This document shows positions 7,658 to 18,111 of a stretch of DNA of 59,753 nucleotides, one piece after another (the stretch's first letter is position 1; the number at the start of each line of letters is the position of its first letter). The position numbers and the translations under genes were made by a program. Location of the stretch: NCBI GenBank assembly GCA_965659285.1, contig CBFHWB010000004.1, forward strand, positions 1 to 59,753, read 5' to 3'. The notes beneath the pieces are model-generated. The model was not told where the DNA came from. It did no database searches and saw only the letters and a list, made by a program, of their open reading frames with translations. Source of the DNA: UBA8108 sp965659285. Lineage in GTDB: Bacteria; Planctomycetota; UBA8108.

Positions 7658-8236
7658 ATGTTGTCCAGGACCCTTCGAGGGGTGGTTTTTGCTTTTGGGC
7701 TGTTATCGCCGGCGTTTCTTTTCGCTGCGGATACAGCGGATAACGGTGAGGCTCCCAAGCAACTGGTTCCACCGACTGTCTGGGCTGTTATTTCTTTCGC
7801 AGTCGTCCTCTTCATTCTCTGGAAGAAGCTGATACCGGTTATCACCGGGGCGATGGACGATCGGGCCGAGAAGATCCGCGAGGCCCTGGAGGCCGCCGAC
7901 CAGGCCAAGGCTGATGCCGAGGCCGCCATGGCGACCCACCAGGGCAATCTCGAGACCGCGCGGCAGGAGTCGCGCGCGATCATCGAGGAAGGCAAGCGGG
8001 ATGCGGAGAAGGTCAAGGCGCAGATCGTCGAAGATGCGAATCGGGAGGCCGGAGAGATCTCCCAGCGGGCTACGCGTGAGATCGAGCTGGCCAAGGAGTC
8101 GGCTCTCGCTGATCTGCATCAGCAGAGCGTCGACCTGTCGATCGATCTCGCCGGCAAGCTGATTCACAAGAACCTGAGCGCGGAAGACAACCAGGCGCTG
8201 ATCGATGAGACCGTAAAGGGTTTCAGCGACAACTGA
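7658..8236 (+). CDS. atpF: F-ATPase subunit b
   Basis: A 192-residue peripheral-stalk subunit. After the membrane helix (VWAVISFAVVLFILWKKLIPVI) comes a long charged coiled coil with the heptad style of subunit b (DRAEKIREALEAADQAKADAEAAM onward). The start at 7658 is supported by AGGAG 9 bases upstream. Unusually, the N-terminus ahead of the membrane helix (RTLRGVVFAFGLLSPAFLFAADT) looks like a cleavable signal peptide. It lies between atpE and atpH in the usual order. Confidence 0.94.
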   Translation: MLSRTLRGVVFAFGLLSPAFLFAADTADNGEAPKQLVPPTVWAVISFAVVLFILWKKLIPVITGAMDDRAEKIREALEAADQAKADAEAAMATHQGNLETARQESRAIIEEGKRDAEKVKAQIVEDANREAGEISQRATREIELAKESALADLHQQSVDLSIDLAGKLIHKNLSAEDNQALIDETVKGFSDN

Positions 8237-8270
8237 GCTGACTGAAATCTGAGAGTTTGAGCTATCAAGA

Positions 8271-8829
8271 ATGCTGATTGAAAAGATCCCAGCCCTGTAC
8301 GGAAAGGCCCTCCTCGAGGCGGCGGCTGATGCCGATGTCCTTGAGGATGTCGCCGCCGAGGTCTCGTTCGTCGGCGGCCTCCTCGGTGAGGATGCCGATC
8401 TCAGGCTCTTTGTCGAGAGCCCGAGCATCGAGTCCGCTCAGAAGAGAGAGGTCTTCGAGAAGACCTTCCGCGGCAAGGCGACGGATACCTTTATCAATTT
8501 TCTGCTGCTCCTGGTTGACAAGGGGCGGGAGGCCGAATTGGAGGCGATCCTCGCCGCCTTCGGAGCGTTTCATGATGAGCATGTCGGCCTGGTTCGCGTC
8601 GAGGTTGCCTCGGTGGAGCAACTCGCCGAGGAAGAGACAGACAAGCTGGCCGCGGCGATCGGGGCCAGCATCGACAAACAGGTTATCGTGAGTAATAAGG
8701 TAGACCCCGAAATGATTGGGGGAGTCATCGTACGTTACCAGGGAATGGTGGCAGACGGCAGTCTCAGGACTGCGCTCAAGGAGCTGCGCTCCGAGATGCT
8801 GTCCCCCAAGTTCGAGAGCGAGTTAGTCC

Positions 8830-8840
<11 letters not shown>
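8271..8840 (+). CDS. atpH: F-ATPase subunit delta
   Basis: A 189-residue subunit linking the top of F1 to the b stalk. It has the usual N-terminal six-helix bundle starting with YGKALLEAA and the C-terminal motif IGGVIVRYQGMVADGSLRTALKELR, a strongly conserved OSCP/delta signature (GG.....D...DgSl...L..L). Its length is near the family norm of about 180. Its last codons overlap atpA by 11 bases. Confidence 0.94.
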
Positions 8841-10515
<1,675 letters not shown>

Positions 10516-10528
10516 GGATTACTGAGCT

Positions 10529-11410
10529 ATGGCCGGCCTGAAGGATATCAAGAAGAAGATCACCTCGATCTCCAATACCCGGAAGATCACCCGGACGATG
10601 GAGATGGTCGCCGCTGCCAAGAGCAAGCAGACGATCGACCGGGTCGAGGCTTCGACTCCCTATTCCAGCAAGCTCACCGAGCTTCTCAACAGCCTCACCG
10701 GCGGGCAGAACGTCGACCACTTCCTTGTCCGTGAGAAGGAGAAGGTCCAGAAGAGCGCCCTGCTGGTGGTGACCGCCAACCGCGGTCTCTGCGGAGGCTA
10801 CAATACCAACGTCGCCAACCTGGCCGAAAAATGGGTTCGCGCGGAAGAGGCCGAGGGGCGTGAGGCCCATGTCATGATGGTCGGCAAGAAGGGGATCTCC
10901 CGCTTCCGGTTCCGCAAGGTCGAGGTTGCGGAGAAACGCACCGACATCGAGGACAAGCCGTCCTTCTCCCAGGCGGCGGAGATCGCGGATGGTTTTATCG
11001 AGAGCTTCCGCAAGGGCGAGGTGGACAGGGTGATGGTGGCGGTTACGCGCTACCACTCGGCGGTCGTACAGCAGGCCGATCTCTTCCAGCTCCTGCCGAT
11101 CATTCCTCCTGAAACAGACGAAGCCGATGGGGAGGAAGCCTCCCAGCAAAACACGGATTTCATCTTCGAGCCCGATCCGGAGAAGATCCTCGAAGACTTA
11201 TTGCCGTTTTCAGTCAAGCATACTATGTACCGCCTTCTGCTCGAGGCCGCCGCGGGTGAACAGATTGCCCGGCGGGTGGCCATGAAGCTCGCTACGGATA
11301 ACGCGGGCGAGCTGACCCGCTTCTATACGGGTAAGTACAACCGTGAGCGGCAGGCCAGTATTACGCAGCAGATTATGGAAATTGTAGGAGGTGCCGAGGC
11401 TCTCGACTGA
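10529..11410 (+). CDS. atpG: F-ATPase subunit gamma
   Basis: A 293-residue rotor shaft subunit. The N-terminal helix (MAGLKDIKKKITSISNTRKITRTMEMVAAAK is the classic pattern), the central LLVVTANRGLCGGYNTNV block and the C-terminal helix (MKLATDNAGELTR...YNRERQASITQQIMEIVGGAEAL) are all present. The length is near the family average, with a small acidic insertion around residues 190-205 (PETDEADGEEASQQ). It sits between atpA and atpD in the canonical order. Confidence 0.95.
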   Translation: MAGLKDIKKKITSISNTRKITRTMEMVAAAKSKQTIDRVEASTPYSSKLTELLNSLTGGQNVDHFLVREKEKVQKSALLVVTANRGLCGGYNTNVANLAEKWVRAEEAEGREAHVMMVGKKGISRFRFRKVEVAEKRTDIEDKPSFSQAAEIADGFIESFRKGEVDRVMVAVTRYHSAVVQQADLFQLLPIIPPETDEADGEEASQQNTDFIFEPDPEKILEDLLPFSVKHTMYRLLLEAAAGEQIARRVAMKLATDNAGELTRFYTGKYNRERQASITQQIMEIVGGAEALD

Positions 11411-11449
11411 GGTCCGCGGCGTGTTCACAGGAAAGAGTCCTTTAAAACA

Positions 11450-12919
11450 ATGAGCGCAAAAGCAGCTACTTCAGAGACAGTTACAGGAAAGATCGTCCAG
11501 ATCATCGGGGCGACCATCGATGCCGAGTTCCCGGGAGATCATCTCCCTGATATCTTCAACGCCCTCGAGGTCAACTTCGAGAGAGATGGTGAAGCGGTCA
11601 AGCTGGTCTGCGAGGTTCAGCAGCACCTCGGCGGTAACAGGATCCGTGCCGTGGCCATGGGCGCTACCGATGGCCTGGTGCGAAACGCAGATGTTGTCGA
11701 TACCGGAGCGCCCATCTCGGTGCCGGTCGGGGATGAGACCCTGGGCCGGGTATTCAACCTGCTGGGCGACCCGGTCGACAAGGGGGAGGCGCTCGAGACG
11801 AAGGAGCGCCGTCCGATCCATGCCGAGGCGCCGAAGTTTGACCAGCTGAGCCCGAGGACAGAGGTCTTCGAGACCGGCATCAAGGTTGTCGACCTGCTCA
11901 CTCCCTATTCCAAGGGTGGTAAGACCGGCCTCTTCGGCGGCGCGGGACTGGGTAAGACCGTTCTGATCCAGGAATTGATCAACAACGTCGCCACCAAGCA
12001 CGGCGGCTACTCGTGTTTCGCCGGAGTGGGCGAGCGTACCCGCGAGGGTAACGACCTCTGGAACGAGATGAAGGATGCGGTGATTGAGCAGCCGGATGGT
12101 ACGACCACCTCCGTCCTCTCGAAAACAGTTCTCGTGTTCGGCCAGATGAACGAGCCGCCCGGAGCGCGTCTCAGGGTGGCGCTCTCGGCGCTGACCATGG
12201 CGGAGTATTTCCGCGACCAGAGCGGCTCGGACGTGCTGCTCTTCGTCGATAACATCTTCCGTTTCTCCCAGGCGGGATCCGAGGTGTCGGCCTTGTTAGG
12301 CCGTATGCCCTCGGCGGTAGGCTACCAGCCCACCCTGGCAACGGAGATGGGTGAGTTGCAGGAGAGGATCACCTCGACCAAGGACGGCTCGATCACCAGT
12401 GTGCAGGCGATCTATGTTCCGGCCGATGACCTCACAGACCCGGCTCCGGCCACCGCCTTCAGTCACCTCGACGCGATTACGGTGCTCGACCGGTCGATCT
12501 CCGAGAAGGGTATCTACCCGGCGATCGATCCGCTGAAGTCCTCCTCGCGAATCCTGACCGCCGAGCACGTGGGCGAAGAGCACTACGCGATCGCCCAGAG
12601 GGTTCTCCAGATCCTGCAGCGCTACAAGGATCTGCAGGACATCATCGCGATTCTCGGTATGGATGAACTGAGCGAAGACGATAAGGTGCTGGTTGAGAGG
12701 GCGCGGCGTATCGAGCGTTTCTTCTCGCAGCCGTTCGCCGTTGCGAAGGCCTTCACCAACCTCGATGGCAAGTACGTGCCGATCCAGGACACCGTGCGCA
12801 GCTTCAAGGAACTGGTCGAAGGAAAATGGGACCACCTCCCGATGGGCGCCTTCATGTATGTCGGCAGCATCGAAGAGGCCGTCGAGAAGGGCGAGAAGCT
12901 CCTGGCCGAGGATAATTGA
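11450..12919 (+). CDS. atpD: F-ATPase subunit beta
   Basis: A 489-residue catalytic subunit. The P-loop GGAGLGKTVLI is at about residue 163, the catalytic Glu lies in GVGERTREGNDLW, the Walker B in LLFVDNIFRFSQAGSEVSALLGR, and the DELSEED-like element in GMDELSEDDK. Leu replaces the usual Val in GGAGVGKT, a mild change. The length is about 15-20 residues above the norm, mostly at the N-terminus. A 39-base gap separates it from atpG and 4 bases from atpC. Confidence 0.97.
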   Translation: MSAKAATSETVTGKIVQIIGATIDAEFPGDHLPDIFNALEVNFERDGEAVKLVCEVQQHLGGNRIRAVAMGATDGLVRNADVVDTGAPISVPVGDETLGRVFNLLGDPVDKGEALETKERRPIHAEAPKFDQLSPRTEVFETGIKVVDLLTPYSKGGKTGLFGGAGLGKTVLIQELINNVATKHGGYSCFAGVGERTREGNDLWNEMKDAVIEQPDGTTTSVLSKTVLVFGQMNEPPGARLRVALSALTMAEYFRDQSGSDVLLFVDNIFRFSQAGSEVSALLGRMPSAVGYQPTLATEMGELQERITSTKDGSITSVQAIYVPADDLTDPAPATAFSHLDAITVLDRSISEKGIYPAIDPLKSSSRILTAEHVGEEHYAIAQRVLQILQRYKDLQDIIAILGMDELSEDDKVLVERARRIERFFSQPFAVAKAFTNLDGKYVPIQDTVRSFKELVEGKWDHLPMGAFMYVGSIEEAVEKGEKLLAEDN

Positions 12920-12923
12920 TCAG

Positions 12924-13328
12924 ATGCCGCTTGATTGCACTGTTACCACACCCGAAGAGCTGGTTTTTGAAGGCGCCGTCGAATCGGTGACCGTACCGGC
13001 CGCTGATGGAGAGATGGGCTTTCTCCCCAGGCACGCCCCGCTTGTAGGGAGCCTCGGCTTTGGTGAATTGCGGGTCGCCTCCGGAGACGGCGCCAGGCAG
13101 GTCTTCTTTGTCAATGGAGGCTTTGTCCAGGTGGTGGATGGCCGCGTTACGGTGCTCGCGGTCGAGGCCCAGGCCGTGGCTGACCTCGATGCCGAGTCCG
13201 CGAAGGCGGACCTTTCCGAGCTCGAGAACTCGCCCCCGGAGTCGGGTTCGAGTATCGAGGATCTCGAGAAATATTCCCGTGCGCTTTCCGTGGCCCGCGC
13301 CCGGTTGAAGATTTCCGAGCGTGGCTGA
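12924..13328 (+). CDS. atpC: F-ATPase subunit epsilon
   Basis: A 134-residue subunit with the N-terminal beta sandwich (MPLDCTVTTPEELVFEGAV, VTVPAADGEMGFLPRHAPLV, FVNGGFVQVVDGRVTVLA) and a C-terminal helical hairpin (LEKYSRALSVARARLKIS), which can brake rotation in many bacteria. The ATG at 12924 was chosen because it starts the conserved fold and lies 4 bases after the atpD stop; a longer frame extends back into atpD but is only an overlap artefact. Confidence 0.94.
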   Translation: MPLDCTVTTPEELVFEGAVESVTVPAADGEMGFLPRHAPLVGSLGFGELRVASGDGARQVFFVNGGFVQVVDGRVTVLAVEAQAVADLDAESAKADLSELENSPPESGSSIEDLEKYSRALSVARARLKISERG

Positions 13329-13445
13329 GCTTCCTGCTGTGGAGCGCGCCGCGGGCTCGTTCGGGGCGCGCGAGGCGATGCTGTTCCGTTCGGAATTGGG
13401 ATCCCCGGTCTGTTTGACGCCGCCTGACCTAACCGTGGGGCAAAA

Positions 13446-14327
13446 ATGAGATTTTCTGAGATATACTCCGCCGCGGATTCCCCGGTAATCTCTTTCGAGG
13501 TCTTTCCCCCGAAGAGCGCTCGGGGGATGGACAGCCTGCGGGATGTATTGCCGAACCTGGTCGCCCTCGGTCCTCGCTTCATGACGGTTACCTATGGCGC
13601 GATGGGGACCACGAGAATCCGCACGGTGGAGATCGCCGCGATGATCCACAATGAATTCGAGCTCGAGTGCGCCTGCCACCTGACCTGTGTCGGCGCTCAC
13701 AGCGACCAGGTCGACGCGCAGCTCGATCACATTCACCGTCACGGGATCGAGAATATTGTCGCCTTGCGAGGCGATCCGCCCCGGGGGCAGGACAGCTTCC
13801 AGGCGGTCAAGGGTGGCTTCTCCTACGCCAACGAGCTTGTCGAACACATACGCTCGCGGGGTGGTTTCGATATCGCCGTTGGCGGTTACCCGGAGAAACA
13901 CGTCGAGGCGCCGGACATGGAGACCGACCTTGCCAATCTTGCAAGGAAGGTTGAAAGCGGGGCTGATGTCGTTATCACCCAGCTTTTTTACGACAACGAA
14001 TGCTTCTTCCGGTTCCTGGAGGAGGTTCGCAAGAGAGGGATCACCTGCCCTGTAATTCCAGGCTTATTGCCGATTCATTCCCAGGCGCAGGTGGAAAAGA
14101 TCGCCGGGCTCTGCGGGGCCGAGATCCCGGCCGAGTTGCAGCGCCGCCTGGAGACGGCCGGCGACGATTCGGAGGCCGCGGCCGAGGTCGGGGTGGACTG
14201 GTGCATCGAGCAGTGCTCGGGTCTCCTGGAGGCCGGTGTCGAGGGAATTCACTACTACGTGCTCAACAAGGCAGGGGTCATGGAGAAGGTCATTGCCGGT
14301 CTGCGTGCGCGGGAGCTTCTTATATAA
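13446..14327 (+). CDS. metF: Methylenetetrahydrofolate reductase
   Basis: A 293-residue FAD-dependent TIM-barrel enzyme that reduces 5,10-methylene-THF to 5-methyl-THF for methionine synthesis. Signature blocks: SFEVFPPKSARGMDSL (catalytic Glu and phosphate region), VTYGAMGTTR, HLTCVGAHSDQ, NIVALRGDPPRG, VAVGGYPEKH-like IAVGGYPEKH, and ITQLFYDNECFFRF. The length matches the bacterial MetF norm (about 295). It follows atpC after 117 bases and could be read through from the atp operon or have its own promoter; there is no other methionine gene nearby. Confidence 0.95.
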   Translation: MRFSEIYSAADSPVISFEVFPPKSARGMDSLRDVLPNLVALGPRFMTVTYGAMGTTRIRTVEIAAMIHNEFELECACHLTCVGAHSDQVDAQLDHIHRHGIENIVALRGDPPRGQDSFQAVKGGFSYANELVEHIRSRGGFDIAVGGYPEKHVEAPDMETDLANLARKVESGADVVITQLFYDNECFFRFLEEVRKRGITCPVIPGLLPIHSQAQVEKIAGLCGAEIPAELQRRLETAGDDSEAAAEVGVDWCIEQCSGLLEAGVEGIHYYVLNKAGVMEKVIAGLRARELLI

Positions 14328-14330
14328 GAA

Positions 14331-14409
14331 GGACCCATGCGACGCTCGCCGATGGCTGTGAACACGGAGGGTTGGCTTCGGGGGTTCACGTCAAGGCGCC
14401 GATGGGTCC
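14331..14409 (+). repeat. 79-base element closed by an 8-bp inverted repeat
   Basis: GGACCCAT (14331-14338) pairs with ATGGGTCC (14402-14409). Inside, GTGAAC (14358-14363) pairs with GTTCAC (14384-14389), giving a nested stem with an apical loop of about 20 bases. It begins 4 bases after the metF stop, so it could be a 3' end structure of the metF transcript or a separate small RNA. There is no U-run after it. Confidence 0.45.
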
Positions 14410-14450
14410 GGCCAGGAAAGGCTGTTGGATTGGCTGAAGGGTTGAAGTTC

Positions 14451-14472
14451 CCGGGCGGCCGGAGCCGCCCGG
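14451..14472 (+). repeat. GC-rich hairpin
   Basis: CCGGGCGG (14451-14458) and CCGCCCGG (14465-14472) form a perfect 8-bp stem with a 6-base loop. It is followed by AACAGAGAAAC, not by T residues, so it is not a classic intrinsic terminator, though it could still stabilise or end the metF message. Confidence 0.5.
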
Positions 14473-14755
14473 AACAGAGAAACGGTATCCAGGTTCCCAG
14501 TTCAGAGTTGTTAGAAGATTCAGCCGGGCGTTTTTCCGGCCGACAAGGCCGGGTCGCCTGAAGCTGATGATCCTTCTCCTAACTCCCGTAACAAGTACTC
14601 TTCGTGGGAGCGCCTTTCTTTAAGCGCAATTGCTGTTCCGTTTGGGAGAAAATCGTCACGCCGACCTAAATCGCAATTTTAAAAGGCCTTAGAGGAGCGG
14701 CGTGTTGGTTCCCGGTTTTCCTGCAATGTAAAGAGCGCTTGGCATCGTGTCCTGC

Positions 14756-14799
14756 CCGCCCGACTCGGGCGGACGCTGGAGAGCCGGCGGTTTCCGGCT
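14756..14799 (+). repeat. Two tandem hairpins upstream of the helicase promoter
   Basis: CCGCCCG/CGGGCGG (14756-14772, loop ACT) is followed 9 bases later by AGCCGG/CCGGCT (14782-14799, loop of 6). They sit just upstream of the proposed promoter at 14810-14838. Their role is unknown. Confidence 0.4.
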
Positions 14800-14809
14800 G
14801 GAGCGCGTG

Positions 14810-14838
14810 CAGACATTCGACCCCGTGCTGAATATAAT
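14810..14838 (+). promoter_or_regulatory. Promoter of the JAMM-DinG helicase gene
   Basis: A perfect TATAAT (14833-14838) lies 17 bases after CAGACA (14810-14815, 4 of 6). Transcription would begin near 14845, leaving a leader of about 60 bases that contains GGCGCCGGCG followed by a run of eight T. Confidence 0.5.
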
Positions 14839-14903
14839 CTTTTTCCCCGGTTTCCGCTGTTGAGGGCGCCGGCGTATTTTTTTTAGAGGTAAGAGCCTGG
14901 AAG

Positions 14904-17456
14904 ATGAAGCAGGTTGAACTCGAAATTCCTTCTGAAGCGGCGGGCTTTCTCCGCGAAGCCATCGCCCAGGCTCGCGGGAACGAGGTCTATTTTCTCGGGA
15001 AGGTACGCTGGGACGAGTCCCAGGCGGTTGCCAGTCTCGTCGAGGTCGAGGTCTTCGCCCGAGGCAACAACGTCTCGGCGCCGGCCATTCTCGCCGGGGC
15101 CGAGAGCTGGGACCTGGCGATCCACAACCATCCGAGCGGAGACCTGCAGCCCAGCCAGGCCGACCTGGCCGTGGCATCCGAACTGGGTAACCGGCAGGTG
15201 GGTTTTGTCATTATCGACAATGAGGCGACGCGAAATTACCTTGTGGTCAAGCCGTTCGTCCGCGACGAGCACCAGCCGGTGGATATTGAGGAGGTGCGCG
15301 GCATTCTCGGTCCCGGGGGAGTGCTCTCTAAACGGCTCGATGGTTTTGAGAGCCGTGAGGGCCAGGTAGAGATGGCTGTCGAGGTGGCCCGCTCGCTGAA
15401 CGAGAACCGGGTGGTCGCCGCAGAGGCCGGCACCGGGATTGGCAAGAGCTTCGCCTACCTGGTGCCGAGCATTCTCTGGGCGGTCAAGAACAGGCAGCGG
15501 GTGATCGTCTCCACCGGCACCATCAACCTGCAGGAGCAACTGGTGTCGAAGGATCTTCCCTTTCTCGCGGGAATCCTGCCTGTCGATTTCGAGTTCGCGC
15601 TCATCAAGGGCCGCTCCAACTACGCCTGCAAGCGCAGGGTCAAGGAGGCTCCTGAGCAATTCGACCTGGTCCCGGAGGATACGGAGGACCAGGAACTGCT
15701 TCGAGATCTCATCGAGTGGGCCAATACCTCCGGGGATGGCAGTCTCGCGGATCTCTCCTGGAAGCCGCCCCGGCGGGTCTGGGAGAAGATTCTTTCGGAG
15801 ACCGATAAGTCCCTCAAGGTCAACTGCGAGTTCTACCAGGAGTGCTTCTATTACCAGGCGAGGCGGAAGGCGAGCCGCTGCCAGGTGGTGGTCGCCAACC
15901 ATCATCTCTTCTTCGCCGATCTCGCGGTGAGGAGGCAGACCGGGGATTACCAGCTCGACCTGATCCTGCCGGGCTATTCCAGGGTGGTCTTTGACGAGGC
16001 CCAGCATCTCGAGGATGTCGCCAGCGAGCATCTCGGCGCCCGGTTCTCCAGACGCGGTATTCGCCAGCGCCTGGGGCGGATGAGGGCCATGCGAAAGGAC
16101 CGGGGCACCCTGGTGCTGCTGGCGAGAAAGCTGCGCCAGAACAGCGACCCCGTGGCCGCTGAGTCCATCGAGAAGGACTACGCTGTTCAGTTGCGCGATA
16201 TCGCTGTCTCCATTGATGACCAGTTTGGCGACCTGGAGGAATTGCTGAAGGCCCAGTGGCTGTCCCTGGAGGAAGGCTCCGGGGGGGGCTCGAGCCGGAC
16301 GATGCGCTACCAGCCGGATCCTGAGCGTTGGGATCTCTGGAATTCCATCCGGGACTACCTGCTTGGAATCCGCGGCGACCTCGAGCAGATCTGCCGCCTG
16401 AATGACAAGGCGCGCGCGACCGTCGAGAACTCGACTGTCCACGAGGATGTCCAGAGGAGTGTCCTGCTCGAGCTGGAGAGCTTCGGCAACCGCATGGCCG
16501 CGACTCTCGCCGGTTTCTCCCGCTTCAATGATCTCAAGGATGATTCCCAGGTGCGCTGGCTTGATTACCGCGAGGCCCGGGGGCGGGAGGACGGCGCGGC
16601 TCTCGGATTCTCCGTCGCCCCGATCTCGATTGCCGACGACCTGCGCGACGCGCTGTTTGATGTGCTGGATGCCGTGGTTCTCACCTCGGCCACGCTCTCG
16701 GTCGCCGGGCGGCCTGATTTTCTCGGTGAGAGACTGGGCTTTCTCGAGCTCCCCGCCGACCGATTCTCCTTCAAGCGTTTCGAGTCGCCCTTCGACTTCA
16801 AGCGCCAGGCCCTGATGGTGGTTCCAACCGATCTGCCCGCCCCTGACCAGGGAGGCTACGAGGAGGGCCTGCCGGAGGTCATCTTTGACCTGTTGAAGGC
16901 CAGCAAGGGAAGAGCCTTTGTGCTCTTCACCTCCTACGCCCTGCTTGGCAGGATGTACAAGCGCCTCGAGAAACCTCTCCTGGAACTGGGTTTTCATCCG
17001 ATGGCCCAGGGTCAGACCCAGCGCTCCGAGCTGCTCGCGAGGTTCTCCAGCAGCGACAATGGAGTGCTTTTTGGAACGGACAGCTTCTGGGAGGGAGTCG
17101 ATGTCAGGGGGAGCGCGCTCGAGCAGGTCATCATTACCCGGTTGCCGTTCAGGGTTCCGACCGAGCCCCTGCAGGAGGCTCGTCTCGAGGAACTGACCGC
17201 GAAGGGAATCAACGCCTTCAAGAACTATACGATTCCCCAGGCTGTTCTTCGTTTCAAGCAGGGCTTCGGCCGCCTGGTTCGCTCGAAGACGGACCTGGGA
17301 GTGATCTCGGTTCTTGACCAGAGGATCCTCACCCGGCGCTACGGAAAGACCTTCATGGAGTCCCTGCCGCCGGTTGACTGCTTCGCCTCATCCAGCGCGG
17401 CGGTGGTGGAGAGGGTGGAAGAGTTCTTTCGCGTCACCAGGGGAGGGGAGGCTTGA
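14904..17456 (+). CDS. DinG/XPD-type helicase with N-terminal JAMM domain
   Basis: An 850-residue fusion. Residues 1-115 form a JAMM/RadC-like domain with the motif HNHPSGDLQPSQAD at about residue 73 (both His and the Asp zinc ligands present) and an upstream Glu in NEVYFLG. From about 150 on is a superfamily 2 helicase of the DinG/XPD class: Walker A EAGTGIGKSFAYL (about 174), four cysteines in the places expected for the iron-sulfur cluster (about residues 242, 309, 313 and 329), DEAQHLED (about 366), and C-terminal motifs FVLFTSYALL, GTDSFWEGVDV and QGFGRLVRS. It probably unwinds DNA with 5'-3' polarity at damage or R-loops. A 3' neighbour follows after 4 bases. Confidence 0.88.
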   Translation: MKQVELEIPSEAAGFLREAIAQARGNEVYFLGKVRWDESQAVASLVEVEVFARGNNVSAPAILAGAESWDLAIHNHPSGDLQPSQADLAVASELGNRQVGFVIIDNEATRNYLVVKPFVRDEHQPVDIEEVRGILGPGGVLSKRLDGFESREGQVEMAVEVARSLNENRVVAAEAGTGIGKSFAYLVPSILWAVKNRQRVIVSTGTINLQEQLVSKDLPFLAGILPVDFEFALIKGRSNYACKRRVKEAPEQFDLVPEDTEDQELLRDLIEWANTSGDGSLADLSWKPPRRVWEKILSETDKSLKVNCEFYQECFYYQARRKASRCQVVVANHHLFFADLAVRRQTGDYQLDLILPGYSRVVFDEAQHLEDVASEHLGARFSRRGIRQRLGRMRAMRKDRGTLVLLARKLRQNSDPVAAESIEKDYAVQLRDIAVSIDDQFGDLEELLKAQWLSLEEGSGGGSSRTMRYQPDPERWDLWNSIRDYLLGIRGDLEQICRLNDKARATVENSTVHEDVQRSVLLELESFGNRMAATLAGFSRFNDLKDDSQVRWLDYREARGREDGAALGFSVAPISIADDLRDALFDVLDAVVLTSATLSVAGRPDFLGERLGFLELPADRFSFKRFESPFDFKRQALMVVPTDLPAPDQGGYEEGLPEVIFDLLKASKGRAFVLFTSYALLGRMYKRLEKPLLELGFHPMAQGQTQRSELLARFSSSDNGVLFGTDSFWEGVDVRGSALEQVIITRLPFRVPTEPLQEARLEELTAKGINAFKNYTIPQAVLRFKQGFGRLVRSKTDLGVISVLDQRILTRRYGKTFMESLPPVDCFASSSAAVVERVEEFFRVTRGGEA

Positions 17457-17460
17457 AACC

Positions 17461-18111
17461 ATGATGGACCGGGAAGGAGTCTCGACGCGTTTCGGGAGGG
17501 TCATACTCGCCGCCGGGCAGGCGGCGCGGATGGGGCAGCCGAAGGCGCTGCTGCCCTTCGGAGAGCAAAACGTGATCGAGCTGGTTTTCGCCGCGGGCGC
17601 GGCCGTGACCGGGACCAGCGTTGTGGTGGTGAACCCCGCCCTGGCTGACGTGCTGGAGGCCTTTCTGCCTGCAGGGGAGCAGGGGGTCGAGCTGGTGGTG
17701 AACGCGGATCCGGCCAGCGAGCAGATCGATTCTCTCAAGCTGGGGCTTGAGAGGCTGGCCGCGCTGCCGGGAGGGGTGGCCGAGTGGTTCTTCATTCATC
17801 CGGTTGATTATCCTCTCGTGGGCGAGGCCGACTATCGAGCTCTCGCCGAGGCCGCTGTCTCCGAGCAAGGTGAGGGAGCCGATCTCCTGCAGCCGGTCTG
17901 TGGGGAGCGCCGCGGCCACCCGATCCTCTGCCGGGGCTCCCTGGCCGGCAGCTTTCTCGAGCTGGAGGCAGGCCAGACGGCCCGCGACGTGGTTCGCTCC
18001 GCGAAGGTCCGGTACGTCCCCTCGGCCAACCCGGGGGTGGTGGATGATCTCGACACTCCGGAAGATTACTCCCGGCTGCTCGCCGTGCTGGAGGGAGGGG
18101 ATCAGGCCTGA
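17461..18111 (+). CDS. MocA/MobA-like nucleotidyltransferase
   Basis: A 216-residue GT-A fold nucleotidyltransferase. The N-terminus carries VILAAGQAARMGQPKALLPFG, the NTP-binding signature of MocA (CTP:molybdopterin cytidylyltransferase) and related enzymes; DYPLVGEADY is in the place of the metal-binding D-x-P/D motif, and RRGHPILCRGSLAGSF and VVDDLDTPEDY are typical of the later half. MocA makes molybdopterin cytosine dinucleotide for xanthine-oxidase-type enzymes, but relatives act on other substrates, and no molybdenum gene is nearby. The ATG at 17461 was chosen because it lies 4 bases after the helicase stop, so both are likely co-transcribed. Confidence 0.8.
   Translation: MMDREGVSTRFGRVILAAGQAARMGQPKALLPFGEQNVIELVFAAGAAVTGTSVVVVNPALADVLEAFLPAGEQGVELVVNADPASEQIDSLKLGLERLAALPGGVAEWFFIHPVDYPLVGEADYRALAEAAVSEQGEGADLLQPVCGERRGHPILCRGSLAGSFLELEAGQTARDVVRSAKVRYVPSANPGVVDDLDTPEDYSRLLAVLEGGDQA

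Larger units (their letters stand above)
14328..14903 (+). other. 576-base non-coding region with several hairpins
   Basis: No convincing gene lies between metF and the helicase. One small frame at 14337 has poor coding character. The stretch holds four separate inverted repeats (listed individually), a promoter near its end and a T-rich run at 14877-14884. I could not match it to tmRNA, RNase P RNA, SRP RNA, 6S RNA or a known riboswitch: none of their conserved cores is visible. Confidence 0.5.

Noticed and set aside
14331..14409. SAM, SAH or tetrahydrofolate riboswitch near metF
   Set aside because: None of the conserved core sequences of these riboswitches is present, and it lies after the gene rather than before it.
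14337..14561. 74-codon frame after metF
   Set aside because: The frame coincides with strong hairpins and has no coding-like features; a structured non-coding element explains the sequence better.
14883..16997. 704-codon open frame antisense to the JAMM-DinG gene
   Set aside because: It is the shadow of a GC-rich gene; it has no signal, motif or ribosome site, and the sense strand shows complete helicase motifs.
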